Below are positions 42,639 to 51,293 of a DNA stretch of 64,000 nt, in pieces; position 1 is the stretch's first letter, and every line of letters starts with the position of its first letter. A model generated the notes under the pieces. It was not told where the DNA came from. It made no database searches and was given only the letters and a program-made list of their open reading frames with translations. A program made the translations under genes and the position numbers. Source of the stretch: JBCBGF01 sp039193455 (lineage in GTDB: Bacteria > Pseudomonadota > Alphaproteobacteria > Rhodobacterales > Rhodobacteraceae); the NCBI GenBank assembly GCA_039193455.1, contig JBCCWO010000017.1, positions 1 through 64,000 on the forward strand. The letters run 5' to 3'.

Positions 42639-42961
42639 CAGATCTGTTTTTCCGGCATCTGCACGACCAACCCGTCCACCGCATCGGTGACCTTGATCTG
42701 GCAGGTCAGGCGGGATCGCGTGGCGTCTGGTTCATACGCGAAATCAAGCATGTCTTCTTCCATCGGATCTTTCTCGGGCAGCTTGGCGACCCAATCGGGA
42801 TGGACGTAGACGTGGCATGTCGAACAGGCGCAGGCGCCGCCGCAATCGGCCTCGATCCCGGGAATGTTGTTGTCCCGGGCGCCTTCCATAACCGTCAGCC
42901 CATTGGCGACCTCGACGACGTGTTCGGTGCCGCCGTGTTCGATATACGTGATTTTGGGCAT
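42638..42961 (-). CDS. 2Fe-2S ferredoxin (adrenodoxin type)
   Basis: A 107-aa electron carrier with the plant/vertebrate-type [2Fe-2S] motif CGGACACSTC (Cys40, Cys46, Cys49) and a fourth cysteine in RLTCQI (about residue 87). The HVYVHPDWVAKLP segment is typical of the adrenodoxin/FdVI-type class used in Fe-S assembly or by cytochrome P450s. Start ATG 42961. It is divergent from the OB-fold ORF at 43083, with the LexA box in the shared gap. Redox partner unknown. Confidence 0.95.
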   Translation of the reverse strand: MPKITYIEHGGTEHVVEVANGLTVMEGARDNNIPGIEADCGGACACSTCHVYVHPDWVAKLPEKDPMEEDMLDFAYEPDATRSRLTCQIKVTDAVDGLVVQMPEKQI

Positions 42962-43047
42962 GTGCCGTCCCTGCTTGCGTGAATTGGTCTTTCCTAGCCA
43001 AGGTCATGACAGGGGGCCAGCCCCATTTTCAAGGTCGTGATCGGGGT

Positions 43048-43080
43048 TTGTTCGAAGAGATAAATGTTCTATATTTGTTC
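43048..43080 (+). promoter_or_regulatory. LexA box and promoter of the OB-fold ORF
   Basis: GTTCTATATTTGTTC at 43066-43080 is a perfect GTTC-N7-GTTC site, the LexA-binding sequence of alphaproteobacteria. It overlaps a -10-like TATATT (43070-43075), 16 bp after a poor -35 candidate TTGTTC (43048-43053), so bound LexA would block transcription. The ATG of the next ORF begins only 3 bases after the box, which implies a leaderless transcript starting at or near the AUG. The site spacing is direct observation; the regulation is inference from known SOS control of DnaE2 cassettes. Confidence 0.8.
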
Positions 43081-43082
43081 TT

Positions 43083-43472
43083 ATGTCCATCGCTGTTGCA
43101 CACCCGCGGGTTTCGGATTGGCCGCGCCCGCCTGCCTGCATTCCCAACGGACGCCTGGATGAGGCGCCGCCAGGCGCGCGCGTCTGTGTGGCGGGGCTTG
43201 TGCTGGTGCGGCAGCGGCCGGGGACGGCCAAGGGAGTGATTTTCATCACCCTTGAGGATGAGACCGGCGTCTGCAACGTGGTGGTCTGGCGCGCGCTTTA
43301 TGAACAGTTTCGCCGGGCGGTGATTGCCGGGCGGTGCCTGAAGGTGACCGGCCGCATCCAGCGCGAGGGGGCGGTCACCCATATCGTGGCCGAGGTGGTT
43401 GAGGATATTTCCTGGATGCTCGACGACCTGTTACGCCATCACGAAGGGTGCCGGGCGGGGGATCAGCCTTAG
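43083..43472 (+). CDS. Stand-alone DnaE2 C-terminal OB-fold protein
   Basis: A 129-aa frame whose residues 30-115 match the extreme C-terminal OB domain of the error-prone polymerase DnaE2: RVCVAGLVLVRQRPGTAKG, then FITLEDETGVCNVVVW and KVTGRIQREGAVTHIV. No PHP, palm or fingers domain is present upstream, and the first 30 residues are unlike DnaE2. A perfect LexA box sits three bases before the ATG. It is either a relic of a deleted imuA-imuB-dnaE2 cassette or a genuine SOS-induced OB protein. No ribosome binding site is present, as expected for a leaderless message. Confidence 0.7.
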   Translation: MSIAVAHPRVSDWPRPPACIPNGRLDEAPPGARVCVAGLVLVRQRPGTAKGVIFITLEDETGVCNVVVWRALYEQFRRAVIAGRCLKVTGRIQREGAVTHIVAEVVEDISWMLDDLLRHHEGCRAGDQP

Positions 43473-43484
43473 GGGCGGAAACGA

Positions 43485-43508
43485 AAAGGGCGCCCGCAGG
43501 CGCCCTTT
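43485..43508. terminator. Bidirectional rho-independent terminator
   Basis: AAAGGGCGCC (43485-43494) and GGCGCCCTTT (43499-43508) form a perfect 10-bp stem with loop CGCA. T-rich ends flank it on both strands (CCCTTTG on the plus side, CCCTTTTCG on the minus). It lies between the stop of the OB-fold ORF (43472) and the stop of degP (43528), so it ends both convergent transcripts. Confidence 0.85.
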
Positions 43509-43527
43509 GCAAAAGGTCTCGACCCTA

Positions 43528-44991
43528 TCAGCTTTGCTCTAGCGACAGCGCGACAAAGCGCGGATCGCCTTCACGGCGCACAAGCAGCAAAAGCGAGCGC
43601 CGACCGGCTTCACGCGCCGCATCGATGCGGTCTTCGAGATCGGCAAGCGAGGCGACCGGTTCCTGACCTGCCTCTGTGATCACGTCACCGGCACGCAGGC
43701 CTTTCTCAAAGGCTTCGCTGTCCTCGGCCACATCCTGCACCACAAGCCCGTTGTCGCCTTCGTCGAGACCAAGCTGCTGGCGCAGCTCATCGGTCATCGT
43801 GGACACGGTCAGGCCCAGAATGTCGCCCGAGATCGGCTCATCCGCGGGAGCAGAGGCCGGGATTGCACGCTCGGCCTCTTCACGGCGGCCCAGCGTTACC
43901 AGCAGGGTCTGTGTGCTGCCGTCACGGTAGACAACGATGCGGACGGCCTTGCCCACCTCGGTATTGCCGACGCGGTTCACCAGTTCGCGGGTGTCCGACA
44001 CGTCCTGCCCGTCAAAGGACAAGATGACGTCGCCCGACTCGATACCGGCCTCAAGCGCGGGGCCTTCAGGTACATCGGTGACCAGCGCGCCGTCGGTGTT
44101 TTCCAGGCCCATCGCCTCGGCCACATCTGCGGACACGTCCTGGATCCGCACGCCCAGCCAGCCACGGCGGGTTTCACCGAACTCTTGCAACTGATTGATC
44201 ACGTTTTCGGCCACGCGCGCCGACATCGCGAAGCCGATGCCGATCGAGCCACCGTTGGGCGACAAGATCGCGGTGTTCACGCCGATGACCTCGCCATCCA
44301 TGTTGAATAGCGGGCCGCCCGAGTTGCCGCGGTTGATCGCCGCGTCGGTCTGGATGTAGTCGTCATAGGTGCCCGACAGCGCACGGCCGCGGGCCGAGAC
44401 GATCCCGGCCGAGACCGAAAAGCCCTGGCCCAGCGGGTTGCCCATGGCCATCACCCAGTCGCCCACGCGGGCTTCATCGCTGTCTCCCCACGGCACAAAG
44501 GCCAGGGGACGGTCGCTTTCGACCTTCAGCAGGGCAAGGTCGGTGTTGGGGTCGGTGCCGATCACTTCGGCCTCAAGTTCACCGCCCTCAAAGAATTCGA
44601 TTAGAATTTCGTCGGCGCCCTGAATGACGTGGTTGTTCGTGACGATGAACCCGTCTTCCGAGATCACAAACCCCGAACCGAGCGCCTGGCTGCGCCGTGG
44701 CCGCTGGCCGTTTTCGCCGCGATCCATGAAATCACGGAAGAAGTCCTCAAAAGGCGACCCCTCGGGCACGACGGGGTTGGGGCCCGTAGATGTGGCCACC
44801 GTGGTCGACGTCGTGATGTTGACGACCGAGGGGCTTACCTGCGTTGCAAGGTCGGCAAAGGTTTCCGGCACGGCGCGGGCAGGGGCCGCAAGGATATGGG
44901 CGAAGGCGATGGCAAGTCCGACGACCAGCGCCCAGAACGCAGCCATTGGTTTCTGGTTGGCTTGGGAAATGACAGCGGCCTTAGATGTCAC
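43528..44991 (-). CDS. DegP/Do-family periplasmic serine protease
   Basis: A 487-aa HtrA/DegP protease-chaperone. A signal/anchor helix (about residues 14-34) is followed by the trypsin-like domain with a His in VTNNHVIQG (about residue 120), an Asp in DPNTDLALL (about 149) and the catalytic Ser in GNSGGPLFN (about 222). Two PDZ domains follow. Start GTG 44991 is chosen because AGGAG lies seven bases upstream and the frame beyond is not protein-like. It belongs to the hflK-hflC-DUF2065-degP cluster. A perfect TGTTGCCCGCAACA palindrome lies about 90 bp upstream. Confidence 0.93.
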   Translation of the reverse strand: MTSKAAVISQANQKPMAAFWALVVGLAIAFAHILAAPARAVPETFADLATQVSPSVVNITTSTTVATSTGPNPVVPEGSPFEDFFRDFMDRGENGQRPRRSQALGSGFVISEDGFIVTNNHVIQGADEILIEFFEGGELEAEVIGTDPNTDLALLKVESDRPLAFVPWGDSDEARVGDWVMAMGNPLGQGFSVSAGIVSARGRALSGTYDDYIQTDAAINRGNSGGPLFNMDGEVIGVNTAILSPNGGSIGIGFAMSARVAENVINQLQEFGETRRGWLGVRIQDVSADVAEAMGLENTDGALVTDVPEGPALEAGIESGDVILSFDGQDVSDTRELVNRVGNTEVGKAVRIVVYRDGSTQTLLVTLGRREEAERAIPASAPADEPISGDILGLTVSTMTDELRQQLGLDEGDNGLVVQDVAEDSEAFEKGLRAGDVITEAGQEPVASLADLEDRIDAAREAGRRSLLLLVRREGDPRFVALSLEQS

Positions 44992-45074
44992 GGCGAACTC
45001 CTCTTTCTTTTTGCGTGGCCCCCGGGGGCCTGCGCGCATCGCATTCTGCTCGGCTACCCTGCCAGATAGGAAAT

Positions 45075-45088
45075 GTTGCCCGCAACAC
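45075..45088. promoter_or_regulatory. TGTTGC-GCAACA palindrome upstream of degP
   Basis: TGTTGCCCGCAACA is a 14-bp element with perfect 6-bp arms, 84 to 97 bp upstream of the degP start. Between it and 45123 a second, weaker inverted repeat GTCAC/GTGAC (45108-45123) occurs. It lies in the 189-bp gap between degP and the DUF2065 gene and may be an operator. A similar 14-mer occurs upstream of mcl2 (around 16088-16101). Confidence 0.35.
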
Positions 45089-45180
45089 AACGCATCTGAA
45101 CATTAGGTCACTCACCCGTGACTATAGCGCGATCACGCCGACAGGGTCGAAAAAATCCGGAGAACGGGGGAACGGCGCGG

Positions 45181-45375
45181 TCAGACACCCAGACTGCGCG
45201 CGATCCAGACCAGGACAACCCCAAGCGCGACAGCGCCCAGACCCAGCATGCGCCGGGTGTCCACGGGGATCTGGCGCAGGTATTCCATCGCTTCTTCCAG
45301 ACGCGAAGGGGCCAGCGCGAACGCCAGCCCCTCGATCACCAGAACCAGGCCAATGCCCAGTAAGATGTAGCCCAT
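45181..45375 (-). CDS. DUF2065 small membrane protein
   Basis: A 64-aa protein of two hydrophobic helices flanking a short amphipathic stretch (RLEEAMEYLRQIPVDTRRM). It matches the DUF2065 family, commonly encoded beside hflC in proteobacteria; function unknown. Its start overlaps the hflC stop region by one base, indicating coupled translation. It precedes degP by 189 bp. Confidence 0.88.
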   Translation of the reverse strand: MGYILLGIGLVLVIEGLAFALAPSRLEEAMEYLRQIPVDTRRMLGLGAVALGVVLVWIARSLGV

Positions 45376-46280
45376 CAGTTCGCCACGGCAGTTGGCGCCG
45401 GTGCGGGCCGCCCGTTTGGCGCGTCGAAGAAATCGAAGAACTCGCTGTCGGGTGTGATCACCATGGTCGAGTTCGTGCCTTGCAGGGCCCGCTCATAGGC
45501 GCTCATGGACCGGTAGAATTCAAAGAACTCTGGGTCGGCTCCAAAGGCGTCGGCAAAGATCGCGTTACGCTCGGCATCGGCTTCACCGCGAACGATCTCG
45601 CTTTCGCGGCGCGCTTCGGACACAAGCTCGACCACCGTACGGTCGGCCTGGGCGCGCACGCGCTGCGCGGCTTCCTCACCACGCGCGATTTCGTCGGCCG
45701 CCTCCCGTTCCCGTTCCGCCCGCATCCGCGCGAACGTCGCGTCCAGGTTCTGCTCAGGCAGGTTGGTTTGCTTCAACCGCACGTCGACAACGTCGAGCCC
45801 CAGCGCGCTTGCCCGCAGCTGCGCAAGCTCCCGGATCCGCACCATCAGCGCGGCCCGATCAGACGACAGGATCGTGTTTGACGTCACGCCTGCCGAACCC
45901 AGAACGGCCCGCGTTTGCGTGGTCAGTATCGATGCAAGCCGATCTTCGGCTGCGCGCAGGCCGCCGACGCCAACGGCCTGCCGGAACTGAACCACATCAG
46001 CGATCCGGTAGCGGGCGAACGCATCGACCACGAGGCGGCGGTCATCCGACGGCGTAACCTCGATCGGGGGGGTGTCCAGCGACAGGATCCGGTCGTCATA
46101 GCGGACAACCTCTTGGATCAGCGGAACTTTGAAGGCGAGACCGGGGTCTTCCTTCACCGCGCGGATCTGGCCGAACTGAAGCACAAGCGCCTTCTCGCGT
46201 TCATCCACAATGAAGATAGAGGACAGGATCGCCGCAAGTGCGATGACGATGACGGGGATGATATATGTTGCTTTGCGCAT
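45375..46280 (-). CDS. hflC: HflC, modulator of FtsH protease
   Basis: A 301-aa SPFH/band-7 protein with an N-terminal membrane helix (IIPVIVIALAAILSSIFIV) and a periplasmic prohibitin-like domain (FVPLI-type EKALVLQFGQIR). It forms a large complex with HflK that surrounds FtsH and modulates membrane-protein degradation. The C-terminal part is a long Arg/Glu-rich helix region followed by an Ala/Pro tail. Start ATG 46280, two bases from the hflK stop. Confidence 0.96.
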   Translation of the reverse strand: MRKATYIIPVIVIALAAILSSIFIVDEREKALVLQFGQIRAVKEDPGLAFKVPLIQEVVRYDDRILSLDTPPIEVTPSDDRRLVVDAFARYRIADVVQFRQAVGVGGLRAAEDRLASILTTQTRAVLGSAGVTSNTILSSDRAALMVRIRELAQLRASALGLDVVDVRLKQTNLPEQNLDATFARMRAEREREAADEIARGEEAAQRVRAQADRTVVELVSEARRESEIVRGEADAERNAIFADAFGADPEFFEFYRSMSAYERALQGTNSTMVITPDSEFFDFFDAPNGRPAPAPTAVAN

Positions 46281-46281
46281 C

Positions 46282-47433
46282 TTAGTTCCCCTGCTGTGCC
46301 GTCGCCGCAGGCCGACGCAGTTCGTTCAATGGCAGATACGGGACGACCCCTTGGCCGCCACCGCCGCCGGAGTTTTCGTCAAGGATGATTTTGTCCACAT
46401 CCCCCAGAACACGCTCGAGCGTTTCCAGATAGAGACGCTTGCGTGTCACTTCCGGGGCCTGGCGGTATTCGTTGAGAACGGCGAGGAAGCGGCTTGCTTC
46501 ACCCTGGGCTTCGTTGACGACGCGGGCGCGATAGGCTTCGGATTCTTCGAGGATCTGGGCCGCTTCACCGCGTGCCCCGGCGAGAACCCGGTTGGCATAG
46601 GCATCTGCCGTCCGCTCTAGCCGGTCGCGCTCCTGCTCGGCCGCCTGAACTTCGCGGAATGCGTCGATCACCTCGCCGGGCGGGTCCGACCGGTCAAGGT
46701 TCACACGAACGATGTTGATGCCCGACTGGTATCCATCAAGCGTCTGCTGGATCAGCTCCTGCGCGTTGGCTTCGATCAAGCCACGGTCGCGATTGAGGAT
46801 CGGCGCCAGTTCGGAGGCAGCAATAATTTCGCGCATCGCGGCCTCGGACACGGCGCGGACCGTGGCCTGGGCATCGCGAAGGTTGAACAGGAAGTTGCGC
46901 GGATCGTTGATGTTCCACACCACCTGGAAGTCGATATCCACGATGTTTTCATCGGTGGTCAGCATCAGGCCATCGCCGCCCGACGAACCCGAGCGTCCCG
47001 TTCCGATATCCTCGGATTGTTCGCGGGTGACCGGGATAACCTCGTAGGTCACCAGCGGCCAGGGTGCAAAGTTCAGGCCGGGGTTTCCGACGGCGCTGAA
47101 CTCGCCCAGGAACAGTTCGACAGACTGTTCTTCCGGACGGACCGTGTAGAACGAGCTGAATGCCCACAGACCAAGCGCCGCGACCACGCCGAAGATGATC
47201 GTGCCGCGCGACAGGCCGGGGCCAGGTGCATCGCCGCCGCCGCGACCGGTGCCGCCGCGGCCGCCCATCAGCACCCGCAACTGTTCCTGGCCTTTCTTCA
47301 TGATCTCGTCGATTTCGGGGATTTGCGGCCCATCGCCGCCGGGCCGCCGTCCGCCGCCGCGATTGTCGCCGCCGCCGTTCTGGCCGCCGCCTCTGGAGCC
47401 ACCGCCCCAAGGTCCGCCGTTGTTACTGGCCAT
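46282..47433 (-). CDS. hflK: HflK, modulator of FtsH protease
   Basis: A 383-aa SPFH-domain protein with a Gly-rich cytoplasmic N-terminus (GGGSRGGGQNGGGDNRGGG) before a membrane helix (about residues 78-98) and a prohibitin-like domain that ends in Gln/Glu-rich helices. The glycine-rich head is typical of HflK. It forms alternating rings with HflC around FtsH. Start ATG 47433; order hflK-hflC-DUF2065-degP is conserved in many proteobacteria. Confidence 0.96.
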   Translation of the reverse strand: MASNNGGPWGGGSRGGGQNGGGDNRGGGRRPGGDGPQIPEIDEIMKKGQEQLRVLMGGRGGTGRGGGDAPGPGLSRGTIIFGVVAALGLWAFSSFYTVRPEEQSVELFLGEFSAVGNPGLNFAPWPLVTYEVIPVTREQSEDIGTGRSGSSGGDGLMLTTDENIVDIDFQVVWNINDPRNFLFNLRDAQATVRAVSEAAMREIIAASELAPILNRDRGLIEANAQELIQQTLDGYQSGINIVRVNLDRSDPPGEVIDAFREVQAAEQERDRLERTADAYANRVLAGARGEAAQILEESEAYRARVVNEAQGEASRFLAVLNEYRQAPEVTRKRLYLETLERVLGDVDKIILDENSGGGGGQGVVPYLPLNELRRPAATAQQGN

Positions 47434-47500
47434 CTAGGTCTCTTTTCCGGTTTAGGTCAGTTGTTCGTTATTGGGATACCTGTGTGCTCAGCCCGATTTT

Positions 47501-48859
47501 TCAAGCTGTTCTCATAGGTGTTCGCATGGTCACAAGTTCTTCAGAAATGGTTGGGTGGACTGCCACCGTGCGGTCAAAGTCCTGCTTGGTCGCGCCCATT
47601 TTGACCGCGATCGCAGCGAGTTGGATCAACTCGCCCGCGCCGTCGGCCACAATATGGCAGCCAAGCACGCGCTGGGTGTCTTGATCGACCACAAGTTTGA
47701 ACAGCACGCGGTCAGGTTTTCCGGGGAACGCGGTCTGCATCGGGCGGAACGATGTACAATAGACATCGATCTTGTAATCCTCGCGCGCCTCTTCCTCGGT
47801 CAGACCGACACAGCCGTACTCGGGCTGGGTAAAGACCGCACTTGCGACAAGGTCATGGTCCATGGCGCGTTTGTTGCCGCCGAACACTGTATCGGCAAAG
47901 GCGTGGCCTTCGCGGATGGCCACAGGTGTGAGGTTGATGCGGTCGGTCACATCCCCCACCGCATAGACGGACGGGATGTTCGACTGGCTGTAGTCATCCA
48001 CGAGCACCTCGCCGCGCCGGCCGAGCCTGACGCCCGCCTCTTCCAGCCCGAGGCCCGCAGTGTTCGGATCGCGACCAGTGGCAAAGAGGATGTGGTCAAA
48101 CGTGTCTTCGCGCCCGTTCGACGCTTTGACCCAGATCCCTTCGTCGCGGCGTTCCATGTCGATGATCGTCGTGCCGACGTGGATATCCACGCCTTTCTCG
48201 CGCATGCCCTCGGCGATGAGACCGCGGGATTCCTCGTCAAACCCGCGCAGGATCTGAGCCCCGCGATAGAACTGGGTGACCTCGGTGCCAAAGCCGTTGA
48301 AGATGCACGCAAACTCGCACGCGATATAGCCCCCGCCCACGATCAGTAGCTTTTTGGGGATCTCGTCGAGGTGGAACACCTCGTTCGAGGAAATCCCAAG
48401 CTCGCGCGCGCGGTCGTCGGGGAAGACGGGATGTCCGCCGACGGCGATCAGGATGTGCTTGGCGGTTACCGTGCGCCCGTCCGCCAGCGCCACCGTATGC
48501 GGATCGGCCACCGTCGCCCGACAATTGAAGATCTCGACCCCCGACTTGAGCAGATTGGTGCGATAGGCCTCTTCCAGGCGATCAAGCTCTTGATGCAGGC
48601 GGGTGCGAAACCCGATCCAGTCGAAATCACCGGTCGAAACATTCCAGCCATAGCTGGCGGCAAGATCCATGTTTCGGCGGTATCCGCTGGCAAAGACCAT
48701 GATCTTTTTTGGCACGCAGCCCCGGATGACGCAGGTGCCGCCCATGCGGCTTTCCTCGGCGATACCCACCTTGGCGCCGCCTTCGGAGGCGGCGATCCTT
48801 GCTGCACGTACGCCGCCCGAGCCGCCGCCAATCACGAAAAGGTCATAGTCAAAAGTCAT
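47501..48859 (-). CDS. gor: Glutathione-disulfide reductase
   Basis: A 452-aa flavoprotein that reduces glutathione disulfide with NADPH. It has the FAD fingerprint GGGSGG (residues 11-16), the redox pair GGTCVIRGCVPKK (Cys43, Cys48), the NADP-binding GGGYIACEFA and the C-terminal VHPTISEE active-site motif. The VIRGC variant is typical of Gor rather than of dihydrolipoyl dehydrogenase. It starts ATG 48859, with the rpiA stop 4 bp before, so they are co-transcribed. Confidence 0.96.
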   Translation of the reverse strand: MTFDYDLFVIGGGSGGVRAARIAASEGGAKVGIAEESRMGGTCVIRGCVPKKIMVFASGYRRNMDLAASYGWNVSTGDFDWIGFRTRLHQELDRLEEAYRTNLLKSGVEIFNCRATVADPHTVALADGRTVTAKHILIAVGGHPVFPDDRARELGISSNEVFHLDEIPKKLLIVGGGYIACEFACIFNGFGTEVTQFYRGAQILRGFDEESRGLIAEGMREKGVDIHVGTTIIDMERRDEGIWVKASNGREDTFDHILFATGRDPNTAGLGLEEAGVRLGRRGEVLVDDYSQSNIPSVYAVGDVTDRINLTPVAIREGHAFADTVFGGNKRAMDHDLVASAVFTQPEYGCVGLTEEEAREDYKIDVYCTSFRPMQTAFPGKPDRVLFKLVVDQDTQRVLGCHIVADGAGELIQLAAIAVKMGATKQDFDRTVAVHPTISEELVTMRTPMRTA

Positions 48860-48862
48860 CGT

Positions 48863-49651
48863 TCACTCGGCCAGGTCGGTGAAAAGGTTCTCGGTATCCA
48901 CGAAATCGACAACGGATTGTTCCGTCGTGCCCGAGTTGATGTCGTTTACATCCACGCGGCCATCGCCATGGCCCACGATCGCGACGTCGCAGATATCGAT
49001 AAAAAGACCGTTCTCGACGATCCCGGGGATTTGGTTGATCACGATCCCGAACTGTCGCGCATTGCCAATCCGGCCGAGATGCAGGTCGAGGATATAGTTT
49101 CCTTCATCGGTCACATAGGGCGTGTCGCCGTTCATCCGCAGGTTCGACGTATCGCCCAGCACGTCAAGCGAGGACAGTGTCTCTTCCAGCAGCGCCTTGG
49201 TGGTCTGCCAGCCAAGGGGCACCACCTCGACAGGCAGGGGAAAGGCGCCCAGCGTATCCACCCGTTTGGTCAGGTCGGCGATGACGATCATCTGATCGCT
49301 GGCGGTTGCCACAATCTTTTCCTGCAAGAGCGCGCCACCACCGCCCTTGATCAGGTTTAACTCGCTGTCGAACTCATCCGCGCCATCGATGGTGACATCA
49401 AGCCATTTGACGTCATCAAGCGTTGAGATACGGATCCCGGCATCGCGTGCCAGTTGCGCTGTGCGGGATGAGGTCGGCACGCCCACGATATCCAGCCCGT
49501 CGTCGCGCACCATCTCGCCCAGACAGCGCACCAGCCAGGCCGCCGTCGATCCGGTGCCCAGGCCCACCCGCATCCCGGATTCGACATAGTCGCAAGACCG
49601 CTTCGCCGCGACGAATTTCGCGGTGTCGATGGGGGAGAGGTTTTGCGGCAT
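48863..49651 (-). CDS. rpiA: Ribose-5-phosphate isomerase A
   Basis: The 262-aa enzyme interconverts ribose-5-phosphate and ribulose-5-phosphate in the pentose phosphate pathway. It has GLGTGSTAAW near residue 31, the DGADEFD substrate loop, KGGGGALLQEK and the C-terminal NGLFIDICD segment. It starts ATG 49651; a longer frame to 49906 has no family sequence and crosses the sdaA promoter. It is divergent from sdaA and followed by gor. Confidence 0.96.
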   Translation of the reverse strand: MPQNLSPIDTAKFVAAKRSCDYVESGMRVGLGTGSTAAWLVRCLGEMVRDDGLDIVGVPTSSRTAQLARDAGIRISTLDDVKWLDVTIDGADEFDSELNLIKGGGGALLQEKIVATASDQMIVIADLTKRVDTLGAFPLPVEVVPLGWQTTKALLEETLSSLDVLGDTSNLRMNGDTPYVTDEGNYILDLHLGRIGNARQFGIVINQIPGIVENGLFIDICDVAIVGHGDGRVDVNDINSGTTEQSVVDFVDTENLFTDLAE

Positions 49652-49844
49652 CGGGCTCACCGGGTGGTTGGATTGCCGCCTTATAGGCGCCCTTCCTGTC
49701 GGGTGCGAGCGCATTGTCGATATTTCCGCGAAAACCCATCTTCGGACGATCCGGGCGTCTCGCACACGGCGATATAAGTCGCTTTCAGCGTGGACGGACC
49801 GCCACGCGTGCCCCACATGCAGCCGATAGGTTTGGAGATCGGCA

Positions 49845-51218
49845 ATGTTCTTGTCCGTATTCGACATGTTCAAGGTGGGGATCGGTCCATCCTCGTCCCA
49901 CACCATGGGGCCGATGGTGGCTGCCGCGCGGTTTCTTGAGACCCTGCGCGCCTCACCGTTCTCGCCTGCCGGGGTTCGGGCGCGGCTGCACGGCTCGTTG
50001 GCCTTTACCGGCGTGGGCCACGCGACCGACCGCGCCGTGATCCTCGGCCTCGCCGGTTTTCTGCCCGACAGCTATGACGCCGATGCCGCCGAGGCTGCGC
50101 TTACCCGGATCCGCGCGCGCAAGCAGGTGACGCCCGAGGGGCTGGAGCCGCTGCGGTTTGACCCCGATGAGGACGTGATCTTCGACTATGGTCCGCCCCT
50201 GCCGGGGCACGCCAATGGGATGGTGCTGATGGCCACCGACGCCCAGGGCGATGTCATCGCGCAAGAGACCTACTACTCGGTGGGTGGCGGGTTCGTCATG
50301 ACCGAGGGTGAGCTTGCGGCGGGCAAGAACACCGATGACGGACCGCCGGTTCCCTTCCCGTTCCACACAGCCGCCCAGATGCTGGACATGTGCGCCGAGA
50401 CAGGCAAACAGGTCGCCGATCTGAAGCGTATCAACGAACTGTCCCGGATGACGGCTGCGCACCTGGATCAGGGGCTCGACCGGATCTGGACCGTGATGGA
50501 CGATTGCATTGCGCGCGGGTTGGCGGGTGAGGGCATTCTGCCCGGCGGGCTGAAGGTCAAGCGCCGGGCCAGTGGCATCCATGCCGCCTTGATGGCGGAA
50601 CGCGGGCGCAACCTGACGGCGCCGCATACGATCAACGACTGGATCAGCACCTATGCGATGGCGGTAAACGAGGAAAACGCCGCGGGTGGCCAGGTGGTGA
50701 CGGCGCCCACAAATGGCGCGGCGGGCGTCGTGCCCGCAACCATCAAATACTACCTGGAACATGTCCCCGGCGCCTCGCGCCGCCGTGTGGGAGAGTTTTT
50801 GCTGACGGCGGCGGCCATTGGCGGGCTGGTCAAACACAACGCCTCGATCAGCGGGGCGGAATGCGGGTGCCAGGCCGAGGTCGGCTCGGCCAGTGCAATG
50901 GCCGCGGCCGGGCTTTGCGCTGTGCTGGACGGGACGCCCGAGCAGATCGAGAACGCGGCAGAGATCGCGTTGGAGCATCACCTTGGGATGACCTGCGACC
51001 CGGCCCGCGGCCTTGTTCAGGTGCCGTGTATCGAGCGCAACGGCCTGGGCGCGATCAAGGCGGTTTCTGCCGCGTCGCTATCGCTGCGCGGGGATGGGAC
51101 ACATCTGGTCCCGCTTGACGCCTGCATCGAGACGATGCGTCAGACGGGCGAGGATATGTGCGACAAGTACAAAGAGACCTCGCTGGGCGGGCTTGCGGTC
51201 AACATTCCGAATTGCTGA
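49845..51218 (+). CDS. sdaA: L-serine ammonia-lyase
   Basis: The 457-aa iron-sulfur L-serine dehydratase converts serine to pyruvate and ammonia. The N-terminal beta domain has FKVGIGPSSSHTMGPM, and the alpha domain carries the [4Fe-4S] cysteines in ECGCQAEVG, then MTCDPARGLVQVPCIERN. Single-chain type, normal length. Start ATG 49845 with TTGGAGATCGG upstream. It is divergent from rpiA and is followed 75 bp later by nadD. A weak GC hairpin (51226-51248) follows its stop. Confidence 0.96.
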   Translation: MFLSVFDMFKVGIGPSSSHTMGPMVAAARFLETLRASPFSPAGVRARLHGSLAFTGVGHATDRAVILGLAGFLPDSYDADAAEAALTRIRARKQVTPEGLEPLRFDPDEDVIFDYGPPLPGHANGMVLMATDAQGDVIAQETYYSVGGGFVMTEGELAAGKNTDDGPPVPFPFHTAAQMLDMCAETGKQVADLKRINELSRMTAAHLDQGLDRIWTVMDDCIARGLAGEGILPGGLKVKRRASGIHAALMAERGRNLTAPHTINDWISTYAMAVNEENAAGGQVVTAPTNGAAGVVPATIKYYLEHVPGASRRRVGEFLLTAAAIGGLVKHNASISGAECGCQAEVGSASAMAAAGLCAVLDGTPEQIENAAEIALEHHLGMTCDPARGLVQVPCIERNGLGAIKAVSAASLSLRGDGTHLVPLDACIETMRQTGEDMCDKYKETSLGGLAVNIPNC

Positions 51219-51293
51219 ACCCGCCGGGCTGGCATTTGCACAGCCCGCGGCATTTGCTACCACGGGCTCCGACAGACGGGCGGGAGGCCGTAC

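Noticed and set aside
43083..43472. A complete DnaE2 polymerase
   Set aside because: Only the terminal OB domain is present; no polymerase catalytic motifs exist upstream before the divergent ferredoxin gene.
47501..48859. A second dihydrolipoyl dehydrogenase
   Set aside because: The redox motif GGTCVIRGCVPKK and VHPTISEE C-terminus are those of glutathione reductase.
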